In this document: piece by piece, positions 11,839 to 22,416 of the stretch
Layout of the letters: the number at the start of each line of letters is the position of its first letter
How positions within the stretch are numbered: the first letter of the stretch is position 1
NCBI RefSeq assembly: GCF_012489685.1
Contig: NC_080043.1
Coordinates: 9,178,501 to 9,242,500, forward strand
Source: Lotus japonicus
Lineage: Eukaryota > Streptophyta > Magnoliopsida > Fabales > Fabaceae
Direction: 5' to 3'
DNA: 64,000 bases
Program-made: the position numbers and the translations under genes
Notes under the pieces: generated by a model
Database searches by the model: none
What the model saw: the letters and a program-made list of their open reading frames with translations, nothing else
Told to the model about the DNA's origin: nothing

Positions 11839-12831
11839 ATGCTGCCGCTAGCAATGGCAGACAAATGCAAATCCAAGAGGGTTTATTCCTATGCTCTGTT
11901 GTTCGCGATCAACTCCGCCACCAAGGCGAAAACAACCACCGTGGTGCCCACTCAAGAAACCACCGCCGCCGTCAAGGGACCTGCAAGAACAGTGGAAACC
12001 ATCGATCCTCTCAAGAAGAAGCAATGTTTTGTTGCTCTACAGAGGCTAATGGAACACCGTGGTGGGCGGGCTTTCAGGAATGGAAAGGGTTTTGCGGCAG
12101 ATTGCCATCTTTCATCCAAGCCGTTGATGGATTTTGAGACGGTGAAGCACAAACTGGACAAGGGTTTGTACGCAAGCCCTGATCAGTTTGCTGGTGATCT
12201 CAGAATCTTGTTTTGTAATGCCATGGTTTACTATCCTCCCAACCATGAAATTCACCGAATTGCAGATAAATTGAGTGATTTTTTTGAGTTCAAGTGGAAG
12301 TCTATGGAGAATCTCTGGGCAGCTGAGACTGAGAGAGAAAAGGAGAGAGAAAAGGCAGAGCAAGAAAAACCAAAACGGAAGCCATTGCAAACCGTTGTCG
12401 TCGCCAGAGATCGTGGTGGAAGGAAAAGGAAATTATCAAACGAAAAGGAGGAAAGGGAAGATGCTAGAATGAGGGTACAAAAGATGAGGAGAACCGTTTT
12501 TCTTGATGAAAATTTGAACTCTTTTAAGGAGCTAGAGAAGCTGTGCGGCTATTCACTCGCTGATTTCCGAATTTCCAATGCACTGATGGAAGATATTGGT
12601 CTAATTCTAAAACCAGAACGGGAGCCTTTTCAGAACCGCTTATTTGGCTTGCGAAGAAAGAAGGAAAGAGAAGCTGCTAGAATGAAGGTACAACAAATGA
12701 AGAGAACAGTTTTTCTTGATGACAATTTGAACTCTTTTCAAGAATTAGAGAAGTTGTGTGGTTATTCACTCGCCGATTGCAGAATCTCCAATGCACTGAT
12801 GGAAGATGTTGGTCTCGTTCTAAAACCCTAG
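11839..12831 (+). CDS. Divergent GTE-like bromodomain protein with duplicated C-terminal block
   Basis: This single-exon gene has 330 codons from ATG 11839; the internal ATG at 11854 (MADKCKSKRV) is the likelier start. Plant GTE proteins are nuclear bromodomain factors that bind acetylated histones. Residues about 60-155 show a bromodomain-like fold pattern: MDFETVKHKLDKGLYASPDQ, then FAGDLRILFCNAMVYYPPN, then IHRIADKLSDFFEFKWKSME. These match the ZA-loop, B-helix and C-helix region, with Asn of CNAMVYYP at the acetyl-lysine-binding position. A charged E/K/R stretch follows. Residues 205-259 and 276-330 are a tandem duplication spaced 71 residues apart, each with RTVFLD-NLNSF-ELEKLCGYSLAD-RISNALMED-GL-LKP. 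The usual NET (ET) domain is not recognisable; the duplicated block occupies its place. Lack of introns is compatible with a retrogene. It differs enough from canonical GTEs that histone binding is only inferred. Confidence 0.75.
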   Translation: MLPLAMADKCKSKRVYSYALLFAINSATKAKTTTVVPTQETTAAVKGPARTVETIDPLKKKQCFVALQRLMEHRGGRAFRNGKGFAADCHLSSKPLMDFETVKHKLDKGLYASPDQFAGDLRILFCNAMVYYPPNHEIHRIADKLSDFFEFKWKSMENLWAAETEREKEREKAEQEKPKRKPLQTVVVARDRGGRKRKLSNEKEEREDARMRVQKMRRTVFLDENLNSFKELEKLCGYSLADFRISNALMEDIGLILKPEREPFQNRLFGLRRKKEREAARMKVQQMKRTVFLDDNLNSFQELEKLCGYSLADCRISNALMEDVGLVLKP

Positions 12832-15526
12832 CTAGTATCTCACGGAGAAGATTTGGAAGAGTAGGTAGGAGTTTTTGAATAGAGAGATTCCTTTGTAGTT
12901 ATCTTAGGAAATTGTAAATTCATTTGTTTGATGGAATCAAATTGTGTACAATCTGAACCTCATTGTAATTTGTCAATTTGAAGTCAATTAATTGCTACAT
13001 TACCTCTGCCATTTAGGCAGAGTTTGTCACAAATCTGAGTTTTATATTATAGCATGACTATTATAAATTTGGGTCAATTCTATTAAATGCTACATTCTCT
13101 CTGGTAATGATATCATGAGAGGGCATTATAGTGTCTTTTGATCCATATAACCAACACACGTAGTGGGAAAGACTTTGGTCGGTCACATGTAATTCCGATC
13201 TCGGAATTACCTTGATAGGAATTACCTTTTGAAAAGTAGGTTAACTGTAGGAGATCAAAACTTACCTTGCTTTTGATTTCCCTTTATTCAAATATACTTG
13301 AAAAAATTGTCTTGTTCTCTCTTTATGACAGTGTATTCTTCCCTGTCCAATATTTTTTAGTCTCTTTTACAGATTGTACATGAGGTACAGTATATACATT
13401 TTGTAATATGCATGATCATTCCCTTCTTGTGAGACATAAGCATGAGAAGAACTTTTTTAATAAACTCTGCTCTAGTTCTAGACGGCTCTTATCAGATTGA
13501 TGGTTAGGAAATATCACTTTTAGATAAAATTTGATTGTTATTCTTTAACATCTTGCAAATTAAAGATTGCCATATATTACCAATCTGAAATTCAGGAAAA
13601 GGTGCTTTAGGTTCCACCCTTCATTGGAGTGAATGTTTTGAAAATGAAAAAGAATGACACTTGTTCAGGGCTGACATATCAAGTTTAAAATATTTCATAA
13701 TTTAGAGCTTAGACACTGAGACCAATTCCTTTTTTTCTTCCTCGGAAAACAAAATGGATCACTGATGTGTTTGCATTTTTAGTCTTTTCAACTTCAAGTG
13801 CAGGTTTAAGGAAACAAGTGTTATATGAAAGCGCTGACAATCCAAGGGCTTCTGTATCTTCAATTCAAACATTATAAGCTGCAGGAAGCATTGGTATTTA
13901 TCATATAAAAGTCTCTGACTCTGTATTTTTTGTTGTATTCACAATTTCTATGTCTCATCTCCTTATATAGTCTTATCCTATCTTATTCATTGAAGTTTCT
14001 GACTTCATATGCACGCGGAATGTCTTTTTATTAGTTGCATTCATCAGGGAGCAATCGTTTGCTGAGTTTTGTAAGTCCTGGAATAAAATTGGTATGTTGT
14101 TAGTTTCTACTAGAGCATGTGATTTTATTGATCGAGTCAGTAGACAGTTTTGTAAATGGTAATGGTAGAAAAAGGGAGAGAAAATGTCCTTTTTAAAAAG
14201 CATCTGAAAAGTAATATGAATGATATGCAGGCTTGTTTCATAAATTATGAAACTCTCCCCATTTCCCTTTCTTTCTCCATCCTCCCCCCTTACATCTTTT
14301 CATAAGTTATTGTCAACAGAAGCAAATAAGTCTGGTTGTAGTATCATTACTGGCTTCTGATGTGGTCTAGGCTTAGCTATTGTTTCCATGTAGTCACCAT
14401 GTTTGGCTTGAACTTTTGCTGTAAGTGAATTTGATGAACAAGAAATACAGAACAGTCCCTCTTATATCTAGCTTTATTGATTCAGTTTTCTTTAGGAAGG
14501 ATCTTAGTGTCAGTTGTTTTAGCTTGTATGTTTGTGCATATGATGTTCCCAAAATTATATGCCACTGTTGAAATATAATGAATGCCTCAGCAATTGAAAC
14601 ATGGCTAAATAACAAGTTCTTGTCTACAGTTGTTGTTAGTCTCTATGTTCATGTCATTTTAGTAATATGCTCTACAGTCTAGATATGAAGGCATGTGGAT
14701 TCATTAGGAACTTTCTAAGAACACATTAGTATCTTTGCTCTGCTAAGTTTTGTGTTTCATTTTTTAATCTATTTCTTTGCACATCTTAAGTCGGTTTCAG
14801 TTTTTCATGTTATCTGTTTCAATTTAGCTTGTAGTAAAGTGGCTTCTTTTAACATTATATCAGGCTTGCATGAGAATCAGCCGGAGGCAGTTTGTAAGGA
14901 GGAAGTTCTTGGAAGGCTATACCTGCATAAGGTGCTTGGATTGTTCTGTGTCATGCCACTGTTCTATCTAGTACTTCATTCGTGTTTGACTGATCATGGT
15001 GCTAAGTTATTGAGTTTGGCATGACAGAAATTTGTATTTTGGACAAAGGTGATAGACAATGATCAATTTTATTGGTGGGAGTTCTAGGATTGAAGTTTTC
15101 GCCAGTTTTTATTATTGATACAAGCTTTTCAAGGTTTGTTAGAATATAATTGGATTATCAAAGCTTTATGATTTCCTCTTTCTCTTAGACCGGCAATCAG
15201 TTTTCTTTGATCTAGGAAATTGATATTAGATATTTATTTCTTATTTTTACACTGCTAGTGCTAGATATTTCTAGTAAAGGTTTTCTGGCTTTTTACTCTT
15301 TTTGGTGAATATTAGATTGGTCCAGAGAGATTTCTCATGTCTTATTAGAGAGATATTTGGAAAGGCGAGATTCTGGTTGTGTGCCACTTACGCGTTCTTA
15401 TTTTGCAGAAATTTCCACAGGAACTGATAGCTATTTTTGTACATCTTTTAATTACATCTCAAACTTACAGATTTTTCATCTTATTAATTAATTCTGGAAA
15501 TTGAATCCATTAGAAGAGGGGAAACA
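12832..15526. other. Spacer, no gene assigned
   Basis: This stretch is AT-rich. A direct near-repeat of GGAATTACC occurs around 13190-13230. A possible exon-like segment lies at 14863-14931 between AG and GT and reads HENQPEAVCKEEVLGRLYLH, but no family is recognised and no consistent gene model could be built. Confidence 0.4.
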
Positions 15527-15610
15527 ATGGCAGAGAAATCGAAGTCAGCACAAGGAGGCATCACACTATTTTCTCCTTACAAGATGGCAAACTTCAACCT
15601 CTCTCACATG
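15527..15610 (+). pseudogene. Orphan first exon of an OPR / old-yellow-enzyme gene
   Basis: The ATG at 15527 starts MAEKSKSAQGGITLFSPYKM followed by ANFNLSHM. This is the N-terminal signature of plant 12-oxophytodienoate reductase-like flavoproteins (usual form: L-x-TPYKMG-x-FNLSHR). In a functional gene it would continue into the RVVLAPLTR block. Here the frame runs into non-homologous sequence and none of the barrel motifs follows within the window. An AG-bounded segment at 15826 ends after 13 codons and is not recognisably OPR. I infer a captured or abandoned first exon. Confidence 0.55.
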
Positions 15611-15839
15611 TCTCACATTCATTTTTCTCTTTGTCTTTTGTATCACATTCTTGCTTTGGTAATCAGTGCTTTTCATTTTTATAATTCAGTTTTTTTCTTA
15701 ATTAGATCAGTTGACTCTACCCACAAAAATAATGGTGTGAATTCCCATTTGAATTGTATAATTCCTTTTTACCATTCAAGGTTTTTCCAGTTATGTAAAT
15801 GCTTCTTGTTTCTCTTCATTTGCAGGAGGTAGATTTAGA

Positions 15840-17315
15840 AGAATTTAGAGAAAGTGGTGGCTGAGTTTGATGGCTTGGAAGGATTTGGTGGCCACGTCCG
15901 CAAGTACTGGTTGTTGGGTGTGGAAATTAGTTTAAGAGAACCCTGAATTTGGAGTTGTTCAAATCGTAATATAATTTCATATTTATGGTCCGAAGAAAAA
16001 TCTCTCTAAAAAAATAAAATTAATTGAATTAGAGTGTTTTTTTTTTGCAAAGGAATTAGAGTGTTGTTTTTTAGAAAAGGAAGATCGTGCATTTTTCTAA
16101 ACACAACGCGCTTTCACAAATTTTATCATTTTGTGAATTTCTGGAAGACCAACAACCATATTCTTTTGTTTTAATAACTTCAAACCTTTGGCATTCAAAC
16201 GACTTGAACTTTCACATTTGAAGGTAGCATATTCGAGGGACTTAATATTGAGAGGAAAATAATTATTATGAGTATGGATCACAACAACAATTTGTCCTCC
16301 ATAATTTTTTTTTTATAAAAAATCTCATATTTTGATCATAAAAAATTAGCTTATGACCTTTCATCTTGATCGGTCCAATACTCAAGATTTTGAGAAAAAT
16401 TAAGCGAGTAATAAACATTATTAATGAATTTTTTGTTACCTTCACTTGTGTGGATTGCTATGAAACATTTTCCTTCAATTTACATTTTTTCCCATCACCA
16501 AGAACCACAAACGAGAAATTTTCAACAAAATCTACAAATACTTTATGGTTTCCGATTATATGATTTATGCAACCATTATTTAAATATCATTTCTCATCAG
16601 ATTTTACATTATTACTTACAGACAAAAATAATTTTATTTGTTTCATCTTCTGCTTTTTTTTTTTTGGTCAAAGTTTCATCTTCTGCTATATAGCTTTTTT
16701 TTCCATCATCATCTTCCCTTTTGGATTTATGTCAATAATCCCTAATGATTAGCACAATCCTCTTTTTTTTGTAGACAAAGGCCTTTTCTTGTATGTCAGT
16801 TTTTGGCCCTAATCCATGTGAGCAGTGGGCTAGGTGGTTCAGCCAAATGGACAGATATTTAATACGGCATGCAATCTGAATTCCTGATTGCAAATTTTCA
16901 TATTGAGCTCAATCATATGGTTTTCGGGTAAATTATAATTAGGATAAACAATTCAAATAAAAATTAGGTGCACTTTTCAATACACTAGCTTGTCTTAAAC
17001 ATATTAGTTTAAGCATAAGTTCTTTAACATTTGATAATTTAAATAACCCTATTTCTCCATTTTTTTGGCACTACCTTATTGTTAAGAAGTAGGAATTTAT
17101 AGAAACTCCTATATTTTTTACTATAAACGGATAAGCTAGAATAGGCGTAGCAGTAGGGAAAAGAGGGTCCGAAGAACAATATTCACCCAGTAATTAAAGG
17201 GATAAGGTTGTCATACAATTTACATTTCTAGTGTCTAGAGTAAAATATAAATTAATGCATCTCTTAAATATGCGCCATATTTGATATTCTGACGCACATT
17301 CTATAGCTTGGCTTG
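15840..17315. other. Spacer with three micro-insertions
   Basis: No gene was recognised. GAATTAGAGTGTT is duplicated at 16026-16038 and 16053-16065 around a T run plus GCAAAG. GTTTCATCTTCTGCT is duplicated at 16640-16654 and 16673-16687 around a T run plus GGTCAAA. A third case lies just to the right, inside HYH intron 3 (17539-17579). Confidence 0.5.
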
Positions 17316-19642
17316 TTAGCTTTTACTTAACTGGTCCTGCTTTTGTTCTGTGCTACTGCTTTCATCAACTTTTGGCCTTGCATTCATGAGAACCTGCCAG
17401 CAAATTAATAATATTCAATATATATACCTCAATCTGTATTGTAAGTCACAAAAATACACTCCATGCATATTGAAATGAAATACTCAATATATAGGCTAGT
17501 ACAGATCTAGAAAAACATTTAAGAGAATGATTGAAATCACCTACTCCTTTCGTTTTTTTGGTACATACCTACTCCTTTCTTTAAATAAGCAAAAAATAAT
17601 TAAATTTTGTATCATATTAATTATTTTTTGACAATATTACTTTTATTTAAGTAGGAGAATGAAATGTCGACACATTAATTATAATCTTTCTCATTTTCAC
17701 TCTTAAAAACTTGTATTAACATTGCGTTAAAGGTAATTTTGGAAATCATAGAAAATGTCAATGCAGTTTCCCCTTAAGAAAACATAATATTTTGTCATGT
17801 TTAAGGGATTTAGAAAGAAAGCACATATGATACCACGCTTACCTTACGCAGCATAGTGTTCTCATTGATCAGAGTTGAGATTTGTTCTTCTAAGACAGCA
17901 TTTTTATCTTGCAATTCTTTAGCTCTTGATTCCAAGTCATTCACATAAACCTTCTTTCTTTCGCGAGCTTGTTGAGCAGAGACTCTGTTCCTCAACAACC
18001 TGTTAATATCATACATTTGTACACTCAGCATTATGGTTTTATAACGACTTTAGATACATAAATGTTAATAATAAATATAGTGACGAAATACAATAACATC
18101 ATTGTTTATAAAATGTATTAAAATTATCTAGTATGTATCTATGTTTTATTTTATTTTATTACAAGTTATCTTCACGTATGATTACAAATTTTCCCTTCAC
18201 ACTCAAAAATCACATTAACTGAATAAACATTTTTCCACATATTCTTTCTTTGACACATTGTTCAGAAATTAAATTCTCTCTATATCTTTAAGAAGCTCAA
18301 CTATTTGCCAAAATATACAAATACTTATTGGTAAGGATTTTTTATGCAGAAAAGTTTAATTTGGACGAATTTGACTTTGGTCACTATCACCGGTCAGGAC
18401 ATACCTTACAGAGGTAACAATTGATCATCTACCAAAAAAATTCTCAAATTAGCAGCGGAAAATTAACACAACCTTTTGAGAGAAAGTAATTTATTCTTAC
18501 CAGGTGAGTGTGAACAAATTTAATTTGGTATGCATCATCCTTTTTCTCTTTTGATATACTCTAGAGAGTGACCGCCTATATATACTTTATTATATATATT
18601 TATACATCAATCTACGAAGGATTCTCCTCTATTATATTTTGAAATGCTTAAACAATAAAATAATTGGTTCTTTCGAGCACTCCTCGTTGGTTAAATTGCA
18701 CACGTTTTTTTTTTCCGGTTATGGATTTGTCATCTATGATATATACCCTGGGTCAAATTTAAGCAAATTTCATTTAAAAATAATAATAACCAAATTCCAT
18801 CAAGTTAATTAATTGGTTCAAGACATTTCTTTGACAAAGCACACATCATCATTTAACCCAGAAAAAATGTTGCAACAATTCTAAGACCCAAATCTCCTCT
18901 TTGACGAAGTTGTTTCAGCCACCATATTGCAAAAACATATGAATAATTAAGCTCATGAAAATATGCAAATTAAACATGTGTGCATTTTCTAAATTCTACG
19001 TACATATATATCTCTTGTACCCAAAAACAAAAAATCTACATACCTCTTGAGGCGTCTATGCTCCTTGTCTGCAGGGTTTCTTCCCCGGCGGCGCTTCCCG
19101 GAAAAGCCCGTTTGAAATTGAGGATCAGCCACATTACTTTGATTGGGGTTACCATTTGTAAGTGTCAGTGCAGAATGAACACTACTAATTGGCGTGCCTT
19201 CCACATCTGGAACTGTGAACATATCTTCATCGCTATCTTCTGTAATGTATTAATTTATAATCATAATCAGCTCACTCTAATTATTTCACCATGAATAATT
19301 AAGTCATGTACATAGAATAATAATCTCTCTATTTCATAAAAAATGAGAGGAACACATAATACATTATCATGCATATGATGCAAATATATATATTTTTTAA
19401 TTTAAAATAAAATTATTCCCTCTAAATTTCATCCAAATATATATGCTGTTAATTAAAAAAAAAAAGAGAAATGGGAAAATGGAGAAACTGATTTTAATTT
19501 ACCTACCAAGTTTGCTTCTGTGTAGAGTTAAAGGAGGGAAAGTGTTTGTGTGGGTGTTTATGCTGTTCCATGAAGAAGAGGATGAGTTTGCTGCTGCTGC
19601 TCCTTCTTTCAGCTGCTGAGGGGTTTTACTTGGAAGAGACAT
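17316..19642 (-). CDS. HYH: HYH/HY5-type bZIP transcription factor
   Basis: This is a nuclear bZIP activator of photomorphogenesis that binds ACGT-core (G-box) promoters and is targeted by COP1 in the dark. Four exons read leftward: 19642-19507, 19239-19044, 17999-17843 and 17393-17316. All introns are GT-AG, giving 188 residues. Exon 1 is Ser/Asn/Thr-rich ([10 protein letters not shown] start). Exon 2 opens with an acidic [15 protein letters not shown], the casein-kinase-II/COP1-interaction type motif with VPD at residues 55-57, then [18 protein letters not shown]. Exon 3 carries the basic region [13 protein letters not shown] and a zipper with leucines at 133, 140, 147, 154 and 161. Exon 4 begins [11 protein letters not shown] and ends LSKS. 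The protein has no RING domain, unlike the legume STF1/LjBzf type, and its length (188 aa) is close to HYH and HY5. HYH versus HY5 assignment is by overall form; the family is certain. Confidence 0.92.
17539..17579 (-). mobile_element. Micro-insertion in HYH intron 3
   Basis: ACCTACTCCTTTC is repeated at 17539-17551 and 17567-17579. It flanks 15 bp, G plus a run of T plus GGTACAT, which on the minus strand is ATGTACC followed by A residues. It has the same layout as the other micro-insertions. Confidence 0.55.
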
Positions 19643-20328
19643 ATTATTATCCCTCTCTTTCTCTCTTATCTCTTGTGCTGAAGGGTCTTAATTCTGAGAG
19701 GATTCTTGAACAAAGAAAAAAGTGTTGATAGTATTAGTTTTAATTAGTACGTGTGCAACATGGGGCCTTGTTTTGGATTGAACCACTTCATCAGAAACTA
19801 TGGACGATGAAACATGGGAATGGTCCAAAAAGTTTGGTTCACAAAGGAACACGTTGATGTGCACACAACCGCCCCTTTCATTTATGGAAGGTACACACAA
19901 ATGACAAATGTGATCTTCTAATTGGTCCCTCCCCACTTATGCTTACGGTGCCGTTTCTAAGTGTTTTCTTGGTGCATTTGATGTGGATTTTACCCGTACA
20001 CAAAGCAAGTAGCTTGTAAGAATGTTCAATATGTTATTAACATTCACTTGAACACTTTTATTATCAATTATTAGAATTATGGAGACCTAACTCAATCTAA
20101 AAGTCAATTCAAGAGTTGAAGATTGATCTACTCTTTATAAATACTTATTTGGTTATATCTCTAACTAATGTGAGACTTCTAACATCAACGAATTATGATT
20201 TTTTGCCGTTTAAAGACAAACTGATAAACTGCCACATATTTTAGAGTATGTTTGTTCAAAATTTGAGACACTACTTTACTGTGTTAAAATTGTTTTTATA
20301 GGATTTCCTAAAGACAGGGATCAATTTG

Positions 20329-20454
20329 ACCATTAACCCTTAATAATTTTATTGAATATCACCTCTCTTCGTTTAATTTTATTGAAAACTAAAAAGGAAC
20401 GACATTAAACGTAAGAGATGTGATATTCAATAAAATTATTAAGGGTTAAATGGT
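20329..20454. repeat. Imperfect 126-bp inverted repeat abutting a Mutator-like element
   Basis: The left arm CCCTTAATAATTTTATTGAA plus TATCAC is mirrored by GTGATATTCAATAAAATTAT plus TAAGGG at the right. The loop contains TTTAATTTTATTGAAAAC. The outer left edge (GGGATCAATTTGACCATTAA) is itself similar to the inverted terminus of the element that begins at 20443. So two Mutator-like termini appear to point away from each other around a short palindrome. Confidence 0.65.
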
Positions 20455-20996
20455 TAAATTGGTCCTTGTATTTGTAGCGAGTTTTGAATATAGTCTCTCA
20501 TTGAAAAACACTAAGCGATATCTCCCTGAACTTTCACACATTTTGGTATTAGTCATTGCCGGAGATCGGAGCTTCAGTGAGACTCCTGTGGCACGCTTAC
20601 GTGGAAAAAAGAAGAAGGAAAGACGAAGAAGAACATAAGACGAAGAGGAAATATGAAGAACAAAAGAATATCAAAGCTTTGATCTGATTTGGGGATTAAG
20701 GATTTAGGCATTTTATGGGGGAAAGTGAAGGGTATTTTGGGTTTTTCTATTTTTTTATATTTTAATTAAGAATCTGACTTGTAATTAATGTAAGTTCAAA
20801 TACAATTACACTTATGCTTTTTTTTCCGCGTAAGCGTGCCACGAGGAGCCTCGCCAGAGGGCGGAGCTCTAGCAAGGACTAAGACCAAAACGCGTGAAAG
20901 TTCAGGGAGATATCACTTAATATTTTTTGAGGAGAGACTAAATTCAAAACTCGCTACAAAGATAAGGACTAATTTAACAATTATCCCAATTATTAA
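20434..20996. mobile_element. Nonautonomous Mutator-like element with 9-bp TSD
   Basis: The body is 20443-20987 (545 bp). The 9-bp direct repeat AATTATTAA flanks it exactly (20434-20442 and 20988-20996), the usual Mutator target duplication. The terminal inverted repeats are about 155 bp: the left end begins GGGTTAAATGGTTAAATT and the right end is the complement of GGGATAATTGTTAAATTA. They share TTTGTAGCGAGTTTTGAAT, GATATCTCCCTGAACTTTCA and TGGCACGCTTACG. The centre is AT-rich with no transposase. Short ORFs inside are products of the repeats. Confidence 0.85.
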
Positions 20997-22416
20997 ATTT
21001 CCGTTTGAAGAAGAGCCTGGGCATTGATTATAGATGGCTTTGTTGGGAAGTTACTTTCCTCACCTCACAGAAATGACATGGTTGATCTTTGTGTAAAGTT
21101 CAAAGAAACGCCAGAAAGAATTATCCATTATGATTACTTTGATGGATGCCCCATCTCTTAAGCATCATATGCTTGCGTTCTTTCCATCAAGTGAAATACG
21201 TACTAGTCAAAACTTGCACTATAAGCACTTACTTTGGAGACTGCAATGATAATTCAAAATGAAATATCACCTTGTCTCAAATAAATAAATTTTCTGACAA
21301 TTTCATACAAATTAAATATCATAATTATATTGATTCCCCTTAATACCCTTCAGAAACCTTGATTTTAGCGTGGCCGAGCTAGAGTTGTTGAACTTGGCAT
21401 GCATACAAACCCCAAGTCTTAAGCGTTTTGCTTAGTGAACTTGTGTGGGATGTGAATGAAGAAAAAAAAAGTAAGAGAGAGAAAATATGAGATATGATAA
21501 ATGTTAAGAGAAGAGAGATCGAAATAAAAATAGGTAAAAATGAAATGTTTTAAACATGAGGTGTGTATATATCATTGTTGGTACTTGCTTGTGTGGCCAT
21601 GCAAGAATTGTTAAACTCGGTATGTACACTTTATTTGGTTGTAACCAATTTGTAAGTAATTGAGTTCGAGGAAAGACAAGAAAATGAAGAAATACCCGTG
21701 CGAGTAGCTCAATTTAATATTTATTTTTTAGATTATTTTTTTATACGATGTGAAATTAAGGCATTTTACACAAAGTACCAAGCTTTATAAATATATGCAT
21801 ATTTGATTATTGTTAAATTGCATAAACATTACTTAGTTGCTCATTATTGCTCTTTTAAGATTGAATTTATTTCTCCGATCTTGAACTGACTTAAGCGTCG
21901 TAGTGTCTTTTGCAAGCATTTTCCTCGCCCCTTGTCGTCCTTAGTGTGGACACTCGACACACGACAATGCTCTTAGCCTAGTACCACCACATCTGGATCA
22001 GAGGTATTCTCAACTCATTTTCTAGGAATAACAGATATTATAGAGGTCTTTTTCTTTTTCAGCATTTTCAACAAAGGTAATTGAGTGCCCAATAAACCTA
22101 CTGGGAATGGTAGTTAGTGGGAATATTAAAATAACGGTAACGATATGTAAAATTTCAATGACTCAGCTAACCTTTAATCATAACATCCCCTGCATACTAA
22201 TCATATTTCCACTGTGTTCTTTTCCCTTCCTTCAAGTTTTGTTTTGCCTCTGCATTATAGTTTCATTGTTCTTTTTAACAACAACTACTAGTGCTCATTC
22301 ATGATTGTGGATCAAGTCATTACACAACTCTGATACCAATTTATTTATTGACAGAATTTTCTTATTCTCTTTAGTTAATAAAAAAAGAGAAAGTAGGCAT
22401 CAGTATTCTTGGCTTC
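20997..22416. other. Spacer upstream of the receptor kinase
   Basis: No gene was seen. A segment around 21840-22000 (GATCTTGAACTGACTTAAGC, CTCGCCCCTTGTCGTCC) resembles the end of a plant LTR, but a partner LTR or primer site was not found. The 400 bp before 22417 presumably hold the kinase gene promoter and 5' UTR. Confidence 0.35.
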
